DNA from: Tritrichomonas musculus
Taxonomy: Eukaryota > Parabasalia > Tritrichomonadida > Tritrichomonadidae
Assembly: GCA_039105265.1 (NCBI GenBank)
Contig: JAPFFF010000011.1
Location: forward strand, 186,001-250,000
Length of the DNA stretch: 64,000 nucleotides
Reading direction: 5' to 3'
In this document: positions 52,801 to 61,815 of the stretch, piece after piece
How the letters are laid out: each line of letters opens with the position of its first letter
Position numbering within the stretch: position 1 is the stretch's first letter
Notes under the pieces: model-generated
Database searches by the model: none
Told to the model about the DNA's origin: nothing
Seen by the model: the letters and a program-made list of their open reading frames with translations, nothing else
Made by a program: the position numbers and the translations under genes

Positions 52801-54975
52801 AAGCTTCAACGCATTATCAGCAATTATGGTTTTACATTTAATAGGCTTATCCGTTTTCAATAGAGTTGGTGTGTATTCATTCATAATTGATAACTCTCCA
52901 TTGAGGAATAACTTATGGGGATGAAATGGTAACTTTTTATCAAATGCTATATAAAACTTACCATCGAGGTCATTTTGGTCAGCAGGTCCAATGGATCTTG
53001 TTGCGATTAAAGAACTATCATTGATGATACAGAAATTTTGATACGTATCAAATTTGATTACTGGACACACTATCTTATTATTTTTGGATACAATATAGAA
53101 TTCTTTAATATATCTCCCCTTGCTATCATATATAACATTCTTTCGCAATACAATTTTGAAAACAGGTCCGCTATGATTGAGGAAGGCTTGTTTTTGTTCA
53201 TCAGGAACATTAATAACTAATAGATTACATTCGATATTATTAATAGTATTTGTTAATGAAGATACATCCTTGTTTGTAATTATGAATTCATCAATACCTG
53301 CCTCATTAACAAAATTGGAGTCACCACTGGGGATTGAATCTAATCTATCCATGACATAATTATGAGCCTCACATAAATTATTCACCAAATCAATCGTATC
53401 AACAAATACTGATGCTACATCCAATAATGGGTTATCATCCGTTAGTATATCAATCTCATCACTAAGGGGTGTTGGTTTAGCTTTCTTCTTGAGGCGAGCT
53501 GCTATAGCTGCATGCTCTCTCTTCATCTCTTCAAATTTCAATTTATGCTCCATGGGACTAAGCTTCTTATAGGTCTTCTCCTCATTGAATATTATTTTGA
53601 TTCCATATATAATCAGTAATAATGTCAATTGAAACGTGCCTGCACATATTAGAAAATTATCAGGTTCTTGGAGCCATTTAATGAAACTACCAAAGTTATC
53701 AAATACTTTATGTACTGTAGATGAATCAATTGTTGGTAGTGCATCAACAACCCTATCCTTAAATGTGATTAGGTAGCGAACCAGTTTCCCCGTCGTATCG
53801 ATTGCATAATGCCAGATGTATCCTGAATTATTATATAATGATTCCATCAACGATGCCGTCATATTATATGCGATTCGATTCATGAATGAAACATCTGAGA
53901 GTGTGTATGATAATAGCTTACCAGTTATAGAGAATGTACTTTTCAATAGAAGTAGCATAAAACTTGATGTCTTGACCACTACATTGATAACTTTATCCAT
54001 GTTATCGTGACTGATAGGTGACTTGTTTTCAATCAGTGTATCCACATCTTCGATATCATACTCCTTATTATCATCTGGGTTCACGATGACATCATATTTG
54101 GTTGGCTCGACTCGGAGGTCATCACCTGATGGAGCTTTTTGACACTTCACTTTGCGTATCTCATATCTATCATTTATTTTTAGGACAACGAGGTACTCCA
54201 TATTCTCAAGTGTATTCAAGAGATTTGTTATATCACTATTGGAAGCAGTTGATATATCATTTTGAAGACCATTCAATATTTGTAATAGGTTTGCATTATT
54301 GGTATTGAGACTGGTGAATAGATTGGCATATGTTTTGATATTATTTGTTGCATTGAGATTATTTGATAATGAGGAGCCAAATAAATTCAGTTGACCATTA
54401 GGATATATATCTGTATTCTCAAATCCGGATTTCTTCACAAACTCATTCATGTTAGATAATAATGATTGAATCGAAGTATTGGATGAGTTGTATGTTTTGA
54501 TGACATCATTTATACTTGACGGATTGTGTGGTTGAATTATGTTGTTGTTATCGATATAATTCATTTGACTCAATGATATATCTGTGTTCGCCAAATCACT
54601 CAAATCGACCCCATCTATATTTAGGTCATGTATATATTTGGTTAGATTATTAAAATTGGTTCTCAATAATTCCATCAGTTTATTATAAGTGGTACAATAT
54701 TGTGTATTTGTAGCACCATCAGCGAAGACAGGTAAGCTTTGCCCACCAGTAATAGTTAAATCTTTAAATGAATCAATTTTAAAGTCCTTTCCTAATGCCA
54801 TTTGGTCAACTTCAGCTTTGCTATATATATTATTGAATGCGACTGGTTCACCATCCTCTCGTGTGAAACTGAATTGTTCGTTACCTTCATCATCTTCAGC
54901 TACTTCTATCGACAAACCTTTATCCTTTAACTTGGTTGCTTCATTACAACGAAAAGCATATGGTACAATAGACAT
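49813..54975 (-). CDS. Giant fibre-like structural protein (1720 aa), element B
   Basis: This is the near twin of 876-6035. It has the same order: helical Asn-rich N-terminus, hydrophobic segment FLICAGTFQLTLLLIIYGI, beta-rich module with KLHKSDVHYFYKPS, AATTLYTDYNITSSKV, ITADNITTMRSDL, a second hydrophobic segment, YALK repeats, coiled coil and a beta-rich tail. Most of it is almost identical to the A protein. Residues of roughly 815-958 (from about 52103 to 52530) are strongly diverged, and smaller diverged patches lie near 53787-53885. Localised divergence in one module fits a receptor- or antigen-facing domain. The fibre role is inference. Confidence 0.72.
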   Translation of the reverse strand: MSIVPYAFRCNEATKLKDKGLSIEVAEDDEGNEQFSFTREDGEPVAFNNIYSKAEVDQMALGKDFKIDSFKDLTITGGQSLPVFADGATNTQYCTTYNKLMELLRTNFNNLTKYIHDLNIDGVDLSDLANTDISLSQMNYIDNNNIIQPHNPSSINDVIKTYNSSNTSIQSLLSNMNEFVKKSGFENTDIYPNGQLNLFGSSLSNNLNATNNIKTYANLFTSLNTNNANLLQILNGLQNDISTASNSDITNLLNTLENMEYLVVLKINDRYEIRKVKCQKAPSGDDLRVEPTKYDVIVNPDDNKEYDIEDVDTLIENKSPISHDNMDKVINVVVKTSSFMLLLLKSTFSITGKLLSYTLSDVSFMNRIAYNMTASLMESLYNNSGYIWHYAIDTTGKLVRYLITFKDRVVDALPTIDSSTVHKVFDNFGSFIKWLQEPDNFLICAGTFQLTLLLIIYGIKIIFNEEKTYKKLSPMEHKLKFEEMKREHAAIAARLKKKAKPTPLSDEIDILTDDNPLLDVASVFVDTIDLVNNLCEAHNYVMDRLDSIPSGDSNFVNEAGIDEFIITNKDVSSLTNTINNIECNLLVINVPDEQKQAFLNHSGPVFKIVLRKNVIYDSKGRYIKEFYIVSKNNKIVCPVIKFDTYQNFCIINDSSLIATRSIGPADQNDLDGKFYIAFDKKLPFHPHKLFLNGELSIMNEYTPTLLKTDKPIKCKTIIADNALKLHKSDVHYFYKPSIIQDYIIQDEDYYKIIFEVPDDYTIPDQLEFKFTEHCFGNHWSLKWCADETHKNKGYWTGNNIQGRLNSKVITKWNLRPGKKTDGCYGGWVTIKKTDLHDKLIQADEENGLMFSILKNYKHKISIEMNDGKIHDEDEWKLTYTNYDRSFYGGVDNALHPGYYGAVIYYFEMAPNVIDRTDMFEKIYLDIYVGDSITGTRLSFKVDNVIKKNDKWLLDVIPVLDTIEKISYEYSTTKINTDTKNIELYLKKDFTDPIDEVNWDPSTNAFKYIIDQQYYEVLPRPDAATTLYTDYNITSSKVITADNITTMRSDLNVLTNNFDVVSYDVKDLTSRVDTLNAEMGETKRITQHLQDDIDQVRIVSNVALAFGVIGTAGSIANVGLTLFRTGFTITKAGIDSTIEGISQGEQALYHLGDGSNLPPLKIARSTTTDLTPIINWCDADKVAVEYTDDVNNPSTTITTYRDAIDLCNHFRESLKPAFRLLAEKINEVEFNTTQLDDIYISKNNLVRDDTIDIVGKLVNKDVHLEAEDVITNGTIKVRLMLMFISEFNDIDYEEYIVTITIENGSVSQYEGCDYFPTCTLNDKIIIIPNPQNVKVNTITIKENTCVRRMSFTPNDLAYTCDINALHNKIDAIHEQTKSNDASLATIINEYPTVDEVNDVLKEYALKKDIPEPVDLTNYAMKSIIPEIIEGQTTIQFKIVNNTIPDLDYDTYHEMIEQYGLDIVSSNNFYTAHYVHIDYSYNDDDDEQPSQIMRIEGSNSGLWILYSSHELINPGSGETPEILSCSITKNIEPTDKNAYSARYVSNTFALKTDIPEPVDLSNYALKSDYDELKTRIENLVTENTNLKATIESFESRLAALANRLTRIKYTFSVPNSTSIRYQFEQPFDAYEATLYLTYHENKNNVASEKEIKINISFNVKNTPTYEYQCEPNKIWLNNIEFPLNSSNLMVNPTANFILIGGSFFSSNGILAEDNTKNGIHSL

Positions 54976-54991
54976 TTTAACAGATAGTAAA
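54976..54991. promoter_or_regulatory. 16-bp divergent start region, fibre and penton genes (B)
   Basis: It is identical in sequence and length to the spacer in A at 6036-6051 and separates the two opposed ATG codons. It probably holds part of a bidirectional promoter; start sites are not visible. Confidence 0.5.
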
Positions 54992-55738
54992 ATGTTGTGT
55001 TCAGTTAATAGTAATGCAACAGATTATAGTCTGGTGAAACTAAATGTAGACATACCTTGGAAATGTGATTACGTGAAGTATTATGTTTCCTCAATCAATA
55101 CAAAGGGGAATATATTGATAGTAACTAAGGATGACTATTTGATGTTTTCATATGAGGACGGAAATAATGAACGTTCGCTGATGATAGAATTTAAAGACAC
55201 ATATTATTACTCAATGCTTGGATTGGTTAAATACTTGAATAGTTGTCAAAACATAATTGTGTTCAAAAATATTGATGGTAGGACAATGAGTTTATCGAGT
55301 CAGCATAAAGTATCGTTCATTAGAGGTTCTCATAGAGCTAAACTGATAACAGGATTATATAGTGTAAAGAATGAAGTTGTTATACCTGCCAACAATGAGA
55401 CAGTTGTACCTGATTTGCCAATATTGGATTATGCCAATAGATTATATCTCGTATCACTACAAGGTCAAGCTGTACATAGTATTATAGGAGAACATGAATA
55501 TACACCATCCGTGATTGCAACAGTTGATACTGTTATAGAACCACAGGCACCTATTATAATTGATTACGATTCATCTAAACCAATCAAAATTAAAACATTT
55601 ACCGATTCACTAAAACACATCGAAATGAGGCTAGTAGATTTCATGTACCAACCTGTCATATTAAAGTCTCCATTATTTGTCAACATTAAAATTAAACCTG
55701 CAGGGACAACTAATATTGACACGCCAACGAATCATTAA
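54992..55738 (+). CDS. Penton-like minor capsid protein (248 aa), element B
   Basis: This is an almost identical copy of the protein at 6052-6798, with VDIPWKCDYVKYYVSSINTK, GSHRAKLITGLYSVKNEV, SLQGQAVHSIIGEHEYTP and RLVDFMYQPVILKSPLF. It is beta-rich with a jelly-roll-like strand pattern and is predicted to form capsid vertices. It is the last gene before the right terminal repeat, which starts 7 bp after the stop codon. The fibre-like gene is divergent from it, and the pair is linked in all elements here where both are visible. Confidence 0.62.
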   Translation: MLCSVNSNATDYSLVKLNVDIPWKCDYVKYYVSSINTKGNILIVTKDDYLMFSYEDGNNERSLMIEFKDTYYYSMLGLVKYLNSCQNIIVFKNIDGRTMSLSSQHKVSFIRGSHRAKLITGLYSVKNEVVIPANNETVVPDLPILDYANRLYLVSLQGQAVHSIIGEHEYTPSVIATVDTVIEPQAPIIIDYDSSKPIKIKTFTDSLKHIEMRLVDFMYQPVILKSPLFVNIKIKPAGTTNIDTPTNH

Positions 55739-55744
55739 GCTTGT

Positions 55745-56277
55745 ATTCAATTAAAGATTTATTTTTGAGTAGGTATCGGGTGTACATGAAGTGGTTGCAT
55801 GAGTAGATGTATGTGATGAGATATGGGAGATGATTGCATGAGTGGATGTGTGTGATGGTTGCATGAGATGATTTGCGATACAAGATATGGGAGATGATTA
55901 CTTGAGATGATTGCTTGAGTGGATGTATGAGATGGATTGCTTGAGATGGGTTGCTTGAGATGGGTTGCTTGAGATGATTGCTTGAGATGGGCTGCTTGAG
56001 ATGGGTTGGTATTAAGTAGTTATACATAGTGAAGGGGGGATAGATAACTAGTATAAGCAAATGAGGCTCTCCGTGTAGGGTGGCTGGGTGGGGGTTGCTT
56101 GGGGCTGTTTGGAGATATGGTTTATTATAGCGAGGGAGCTTTTCAAAGCGAGGGAGCTATAATATAAAACATATCCAAAGTACCTCAAATTATCGTCTCT
56201 TCAGGAAGCTTTCAAAGCTGGAGAGCCTCATTTGCTTATACTAGTTATCTATCCCCCCTTCACTATGTATAACTACT
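55745..56277. repeat. Right terminal inverted repeat of element B
   Basis: This is the inverse of 10367-10909: ATTCAATTAAAG, unique sequence with GGTATCGGGTGTACATGAAG, a GAGATGGGTTGCTT-type minisatellite (about 55790-56010), and the 263-bp self-complementary tip block (56015-56277). It is about 10 bp shorter than the left repeat because of minisatellite unit differences. Confidence 0.9.
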
Positions 56278-56282
56278 CCTTC
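56278..56282. repeat. Right target-site duplication of element B (CCTTC)
   Basis: This second copy of CCTTC directly follows the ACTACT tip of B. It matches 10362-10366. Confidence 0.85.
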
Positions 56283-56628
56283 TGGAAATCCTCTATAGCC
56301 TGGAGCAACATTACCGATATTTCTAGGATCAGTACCGTCATCATCGATAGTAGTGTAGTATGTGCGTATTGGGGGTCAGATAATTAATCACATCTGACGG
56401 TCTACTCCATGTTAGTCGCTCAAGGGTTTCATGCGATTTTCCTTATTTTCTAACCCATTTTCAGAACTCAAGGTTTTCTAGCTCACTGTCTACAACACTG
56501 TGAGCCCCAACTATGAAACTCAATGATTTCTAGCACTTTTTTAGAGTCGAATAATTTGAGCCTCCAATTGACAGCCATAAATTTTAAATCCATCGATTAT
56601 CAAAAATTAATTTTTTATTTCCACCCAA
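56283..56628. other. Flank of element B: start of the split ORF, then non-coding
   Basis: The first roughly 90 bases keep an open minus-strand frame (including DDDGTDPRNIGNVAPGYRG) that reaches the B insertion site. Next comes GGGGGTCAGATAATTAATCA with its ATCTGAC partner (56375-56402), resembling the motif at 9934-9961. The remaining AT-rich 200 bases form the leader of the polymerase gene; I see no gene in them. Confidence 0.45.
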
Positions 56629-59600
56629 ATGCGATACGATTACCAATCACTTAAAAATATTAGTAATGATGATATTGTTGAATTAATCAAAAGTATTAAC
56701 ACAATTTTCAATGCAAATCTACCAATTATAACAACTGCTAAAACAGAAGCTTGGAATAGAAGGAAAAACGTAGAGGTATTATGTGATTGGCTTAATAATC
56801 GTAATGCCCACAGATTTATTAAAAATGATTTACCAAATACAGAAGAAATAGATAGTTTCATTATACATGTGCATAAACTTAAACGAATATTGGATGATTC
56901 ACATGAACAGCACTACCAAGATATACTCAAACGTGATGATTACTTTGAAGAAGATATTAATGAAGAAGATGAACGCTATTTCAACACAAAACAACAACAA
57001 ATCGAGAGAGAATTCGAGATAAAAGAAGCTATTAATAGGGCTTATGAAGCAGTTGATGATGCAATACAATTAATCAAAGAACAAAAACATCCAGTTTTAC
57101 AGAAGACTGAGAGATTAATCATCCCCGAGGCTCCATTAATCAAAAATCATCAAAAACAATACTTTCCAGAGAATGAAGAAATATATGAATACCTCAATAA
57201 ATGCGCACACAATTTCACATCAAAACATAGTGATTTCCTTATGATTAATGAGCCACATGATTTCGATAAAGCTGTAAATGAATGGAATCACTATAATAAA
57301 TATCCATCTAAAAATACTATACAACGCAAAGACAGAGGCAAGCCGATAACAACATATTATTTCAATCAAATTGCATCATTAGATAATATCTTTGAGTGTC
57401 TTCACAATGTATACAAGAAAGAGCTGAAACCATTTAAGATTCATTTTCAACTATCAGGAGTCTTCGAAACATACACTTATGATTTTGAATCATTAGAAGA
57501 GAAATACGATTATAAAGCTAAAGACATTATTTGGAAAAACTATCAATCAATGATACCTATCATTATCAGTAAACTTGAAGACCTTGAAATAGTGAAATTA
57601 TATATCGAATCAGTTCTTCACTCATATGAGACAGAATCATCAAGCACAAAACTTATATTAGTTGGTTCAATAGCTTTCACAGTTTCAAGAATGAGAAAGA
57701 TAACTGGTCGCATAAAGGATTTGCCAATCGAATTCATCAAAAATGATTTCATTATTGCTGACAATGAAGATGATAAACTATGTTTCTTCAGATTCTTAGC
57801 TGTATGTTTAAATGAAGAACTAGCAAATACCAAAAAATATAAAACTAAAGAACGAACTAAAATCGCTAAGAAACTACTTCTTAAAGAACATAATATTATA
57901 TACAACACAAAGATTCCAAATGAAGGTAAGAAAATACTTAATGAATTCGAAGGTGTTTCAATGGAGCAAATGAAAGATTTAGCACAAAAGAATCACATTA
58001 ATGTTAACATATATGAGTTTAACAAGACAGATTCCGAGCAATATTATGATTTATCAGAGCAGTGGTTTTTCGATAAAACATTTACAACATATTCTGCATT
58101 ACTTTACTCTCAAAATCAAATCATCCATATAATGTACATCAAGAATCCTGAAAAGCTTACCCAAATACATATTTGCCCTAAATGTAATTCATATATTCAT
58201 TATGGTTCAAAGAATTTTAACAGGTTTGATTCTCATGTTAAACACTGTGATGGTGTATTTAAAAAGAACTTCATACCAGTTAAAGAAGCTTTACCTTATT
58301 GTCCTCATATATTGAATAACCCTGTTTATGAATACTGTTTAGCATACAATCTTCAATGGAAACCTGAAATATACTATATAACATATGATTTCGAAACAAT
58401 GGAGCAATCAATAAATAAATCAATCTCTAACTCAACAACAATAAATTCAAGATTGATTCCGTTATCAGTTTCATCTTGTGTGAAATCATCAAACGGCTTG
58501 ACAACAAAGAATTTCTCATTAAGAGACTCTCAAGAGTTCATACCACAATGGATAAAATGGTTGTTCGAGCAATCAATGAAAGTCTATGCAGATAAGATAT
58601 CATATTATAACTCATTCTTACCAGATACCTCTATTAACATAAATATGAATGTAATTACTGTATTAGGGTTTAACTCATCACGTTTTGACAGCAATTTATT
58701 TAAACAATATTTTAATCATTCTTTCTGGAAAGTCGAACAAAATTCAATAATTGGCACCCTATCTTCATTAAAACAATTCATTCTTACATCAGATAATCAT
58801 CCAACTAAATTGAGATTCATAGATGCTCAATCATTTGTTGCAGGAGGTACATTAAAGCAATTTGGCGAAGATTTTGGCAACGTAATCGTTGACTCAAACG
58901 TGAGCGTTTGTGGTGGTATAAATGAATTGCAAAGCAATACCCAAGCTAAAGCTTGTGATATAAAAGGTGTGTTCCCTTACGGAGCAATCAACGATAAGAA
59001 CTACAATGAAGTATTATCAAAATCAGAACCATTTTCATATGATGATTTTTATAGCTATCTCAATCAAAAGAATCCTCTTACTAAAGAAGAATATGATGCT
59101 TATCTTGAAGATTCAAAACGTTTTGCAACACGATGGGACTACCTATTAGCATACAATGATAATGATGTTGAAATGATGATTAAACCTATTGATAATTTAA
59201 TAGCACTCAATGCTCAATACAATGTTGATTTACTTTCAAATCTCTCATTATCAAAGAATGCTTCGTGCATCAAATATGCTTTGGCTTATAAAGATTTTGA
59301 CGAGTGGATGCGAGGCTCTGGCGAAGACAGCAATCCAAGAAACAACATTGGGATTACAAATAAATATAATACATTCAAACCAAGTAAGAAATGGTGGCAA
59401 TATAAATGTGATAGTTATTATAACCAAGATGAGAAATACAATAGATTAAACCCTAAAAAACCACAACGAGATTTGACAAAATGTGTATCAGAAAATGATT
59501 TTGAAGCTTTTATGAAAATGTATGACGATCCAAATAAAGGGAGATGTCATTTATGTCATGAACATTTTACTTATCAAAATAAGCCTACATTAGATAGAAT

Positions 59601-61332
59601 TGACAATAATAAAGGTCACCAAATTGATAACTGCTTATTAGCATGTGCTGAATGTAATAAACTTCGTAAACGTGATGACCCAAAAATAACAGCTCTACGA
59701 ATCCAATTAAAAAAATATTGTAAATTGCATCATTTACCAACACTCATCAACGATGAACGTGAATATTATTCAATAAGAAATGCTATCACAGGAGGACTCT
59801 CTAATGTAATGCATCGAGTAAACATTAAAGATGAGACTCATATTAATAAATTTCGCTATATTGACAATAAAGGAGTTTTGTCATATGATACTTCTAATGT
59901 TCAATCTCATGTTGTTGGTATCGATTTTAATTCTTTGTATCCATCATCATTCTCATCTTGTAAACATGAATTTAATAAGTATCATGGAGGTATAATGTAT
60001 ATGCCTGGAGCATTTATTAGACGAATTGATGTTAAAGATAAAGCTTCAAAAAAGAGATGCCTCGATATCATAACAAACTCATCAAGATTCTCAAATAAAC
60101 CATCATATTTGTTCTACGCTGAAGTTAAACTAAAATGTCCCACCTCTAAAATAAACTATTTTATCAATTTACCTCCTGTGTTTCGCAATATCAATATCAA
60201 AAACGATGAATCAACAATTGGCACTTATATGTACAATTACATGAAAACAAATAAATTAACTTCTACAGATATGGAAGAACGCAAGCTTACAATGCTTCTT
60301 GATACTCATGATGAATACATGATTTTCTCAAATTATTATCTCTGGTTTCTGTTAGACCACGGATTGATTATTGATGATGTTAAATCTGTTTCACAATATG
60401 AAGCTCATACAGGATTTAATGAATTTGTTAGCACTTTTATGCAAAAACGTCAGGATATTATCTCAGGAAAAACAAAGGGTAATGGCTCTGAAGGAGACTT
60501 GAGCGTAGCGAATGAGAAGTTTTATAAAATATCTATGAACGGTTCATATGGATATGATGGGATGAACTCTGAGAAATTCAGTAAAGTCAAGATATGTGAT
60601 GCAAATAAAGCTTATCAATATATCATCTCTCAAACTTATATGGGTGGAGCACAATTAAGTGATAATACATTTTTAATTCAACAATCACCCAAATCATATC
60701 ATTGCAATACATGCATTCAAGAATCATTGTGGACTCTTGATAACGCAAAGTTTTGGTATCTCACATTTTATTACGATTTTATGAATAATTGTTTTGATAT
60801 GGATAGACTACATTTTATAGAGGGTGATACTGATTCAGCATATTTTGCAGTTGCTGGGAACCCAAATGAAGGTCCTGAACAATTATTTGATTACGTTATT
60901 AAAAACAAAGAGTTCTACGACAAGAATGTATATAAATTCATGCCGAACCCATCAATCAACACTATTCAAGACGAAAAAAAGATATTGGGATGTGCCATTG
61001 AAAAATATGGTGAAAACATGATAGCTCTTGCACCTAAATGTTATACTATATTTAACAGTAATGGGCAAACCAAATCACTCAAACTAAAAGGTGTATCTTT
61101 AAAGAAGAATCATATTGTGTCTTCCGATTACAAATCTATTATTGATAATCAATCAATTAAGCTTGGTAAGAATATAAATCTTCAGATGCAAAACAATAAA
61201 ATGAGTAAAATAACGGTAAACAAGAATGCTCTCACAGGATGTCATACAAAGATGATTGTATTGCCAAATCAATCATGTGCACCTTTTGTTAGTGGCTTAA
61301 CAGCGAATAATTATTTTATTAATTATAACTAA
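56629..61332 (+). CDS. Type B DNA polymerase with HNH insert (1567 aa), element C
   Basis: This is a family B polymerase of the organellar/viral protein-primed type, much longer than the A/B/I enzymes. Residues 1-450 are helical and unrecognised. A C2H2-like zinc motif (ICPKCNSYIHYG, SHVKHC) lies near 515-541. Exonuclease motif I is YITYDFETME near 585. RFIDAQSFVAGGTLKQFGED near 735 leads to the KGVFPYG stretch, separated by an unusual hairpin-coded insert. An HNH domain (CHLCHEHF, LDRIDNNKGH, CLLACAECNKLR) lies near 972-1015. Polymerase motifs are DFNSLYPSS (near 1099), KISMNGSYGYD (near 1300) and GDTDSAYF (near 1400). The HNH may be a homing-type insertion. The gene is intact. Confidence 0.88.
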   Translation: MRYDYQSLKNISNDDIVELIKSINTIFNANLPIITTAKTEAWNRRKNVEVLCDWLNNRNAHRFIKNDLPNTEEIDSFIIHVHKLKRILDDSHEQHYQDILKRDDYFEEDINEEDERYFNTKQQQIEREFEIKEAINRAYEAVDDAIQLIKEQKHPVLQKTERLIIPEAPLIKNHQKQYFPENEEIYEYLNKCAHNFTSKHSDFLMINEPHDFDKAVNEWNHYNKYPSKNTIQRKDRGKPITTYYFNQIASLDNIFECLHNVYKKELKPFKIHFQLSGVFETYTYDFESLEEKYDYKAKDIIWKNYQSMIPIIISKLEDLEIVKLYIESVLHSYETESSSTKLILVGSIAFTVSRMRKITGRIKDLPIEFIKNDFIIADNEDDKLCFFRFLAVCLNEELANTKKYKTKERTKIAKKLLLKEHNIIYNTKIPNEGKKILNEFEGVSMEQMKDLAQKNHINVNIYEFNKTDSEQYYDLSEQWFFDKTFTTYSALLYSQNQIIHIMYIKNPEKLTQIHICPKCNSYIHYGSKNFNRFDSHVKHCDGVFKKNFIPVKEALPYCPHILNNPVYEYCLAYNLQWKPEIYYITYDFETMEQSINKSISNSTTINSRLIPLSVSSCVKSSNGLTTKNFSLRDSQEFIPQWIKWLFEQSMKVYADKISYYNSFLPDTSININMNVITVLGFNSSRFDSNLFKQYFNHSFWKVEQNSIIGTLSSLKQFILTSDNHPTKLRFIDAQSFVAGGTLKQFGEDFGNVIVDSNVSVCGGINELQSNTQAKACDIKGVFPYGAINDKNYNEVLSKSEPFSYDDFYSYLNQKNPLTKEEYDAYLEDSKRFATRWDYLLAYNDNDVEMMIKPIDNLIALNAQYNVDLLSNLSLSKNASCIKYALAYKDFDEWMRGSGEDSNPRNNIGITNKYNTFKPSKKWWQYKCDSYYNQDEKYNRLNPKKPQRDLTKCVSENDFEAFMKMYDDPNKGRCHLCHEHFTYQNKPTLDRIDNNKGHQIDNCLLACAECNKLRKRDDPKITALRIQLKKYCKLHHLPTLINDEREYYSIRNAITGGLSNVMHRVNIKDETHINKFRYIDNKGVLSYDTSNVQSHVVGIDFNSLYPSSFSSCKHEFNKYHGGIMYMPGAFIRRIDVKDKASKKRCLDIITNSSRFSNKPSYLFYAEVKLKCPTSKINYFINLPPVFRNINIKNDESTIGTYMYNYMKTNKLTSTDMEERKLTMLLDTHDEYMIFSNYYLWFLLDHGLIIDDVKSVSQYEAHTGFNEFVSTFMQKRQDIISGKTKGNGSEGDLSVANEKFYKISMNGSYGYDGMNSEKFSKVKICDANKAYQYIISQTYMGGAQLSDNTFLIQQSPKSYHCNTCIQESLWTLDNAKFWYLTFYYDFMNNCFDMDRLHFIEGDTDSAYFAVAGNPNEGPEQLFDYVIKNKEFYDKNVYKFMPNPSINTIQDEKKILGCAIEKYGENMIALAPKCYTIFNSNGQTKSLKLKGVSLKKNHIVSSDYKSIIDNQSIKLGKNINLQMQNNKMSKITVNKNALTGCHTKMIVLPNQSCAPFVSGLTANNYFINYN
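58895..58955. repeat. Triple-hairpin insert in the element C polymerase gene
   Basis: Three perfect hairpins lie in a row in frame: CAAACG-TGAG-CGTTTG (58895-58910), ATTGC-AAA-GCAAT (58926-58938) and CAAGC-TAAA-GCTTG (58942-58955). The last two recur at 61510-61538 in the next gene. Confidence 0.75.
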
Positions 61333-61357
61333 ATAGTTATTTTTTTATTCTTAACAA

Positions 61358-61792
61358 ATGACAAACGAAATAATAAGAAAAATCGATGATATAATAGCTG
61401 ATTTGTATACATTAAAATTATGGGTACATACTGAACAAAAAAAAGACAGTTCGTCTAATAATGAACCACAAAGTGGTGAAGAGAATTCGTTAGAAGAACA
61501 TACAATTGAATTGCAAAGCAATACCAAAGCTAAAGCTTGTGACTGTGTAGCAGAGCCTAGAAAAGTCATCCATAGACGAACAAACCGTTCATTCCCATTA
61601 AATAAATCAAAGAATCTCAATGATGAACAACGTAATAAAGTATTAGCATTTGCAAATGAAAATAAACAACTCATCTTGGATCAACCATCTGCTACAAGAA
61701 ATGAATTCCTTCAAAAGCTTGTTCACGATAAATTGAATATTAATCTTTCTGCATACATGTCTTGTAAGATAATTACTATGCTCAGTATTTGA
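61358..61792 (+). CDS. Small unknown protein (144 aa), element C
   Basis: Not recognised. The N-terminal helix (NEIIRKIDDIIADLYTLKLW) is followed by a low-complexity Glu/Ser-rich linker. Then comes ELQSNTKAKACD, which is the same hairpin-coded peptide found in the upstream polymerase. A basic stretch with HRRTNRSFPLNK follows. The C-terminal half (LNDEQRNKVLAFANENKQLI, RNEFLQKLVHDKLNINLS) looks like a compact helical domain. It is in the same orientation as the polymerase, 25 bp downstream, and converges with the fibre-like gene. Confidence 0.55.
   Translation: MTNEIIRKIDDIIADLYTLKLWVHTEQKKDSSSNNEPQSGEENSLEEHTIELQSNTKAKACDCVAEPRKVIHRRTNRSFPLNKSKNLNDEQRNKVLAFANENKQLILDQPSATRNEFLQKLVHDKLNINLSAYMSCKIITMLSI
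61510..61538. repeat. Double hairpin repeat copy in the 144-aa gene
   Basis: ATTGC-AAA-GCAAT (61510-61522) and AAGC-TAAA-GCTT (61527-61538) lie in a 34-bp stretch that differs from 58924-58957 by one base I can see. Both copies are read in the same frame. Confidence 0.8.
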
Positions 61793-61815
61793 ATATGCGC
61801 TTGCTCTATTTAAAT

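Larger units (their letters stand above)
10367..56277 (+). mobile_element. Polinton/Maverick element B (carries nested element I)
   Basis: This is a nearly complete Polinton with terminal inverted repeats (10367-10909 and 55745-56277) and target duplication CCTTC. Without the nested 24-kb element I and its extra duplication it is about 21.9 kb. Gene order is: terminal gene, integrase, ATPase, 139-aa, 204-aa, 389-aa, major capsid, 142-aa, 176-aa, a gene split by I, basic-region protein, 265-aa, HNH protein (minus), polymerase, fibre (minus), penton. All genes except the one hit by I have full-length open frames. The element looks whole apart from that one insertion, and young: it is close to A in sequence. 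Confidence 0.92.
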
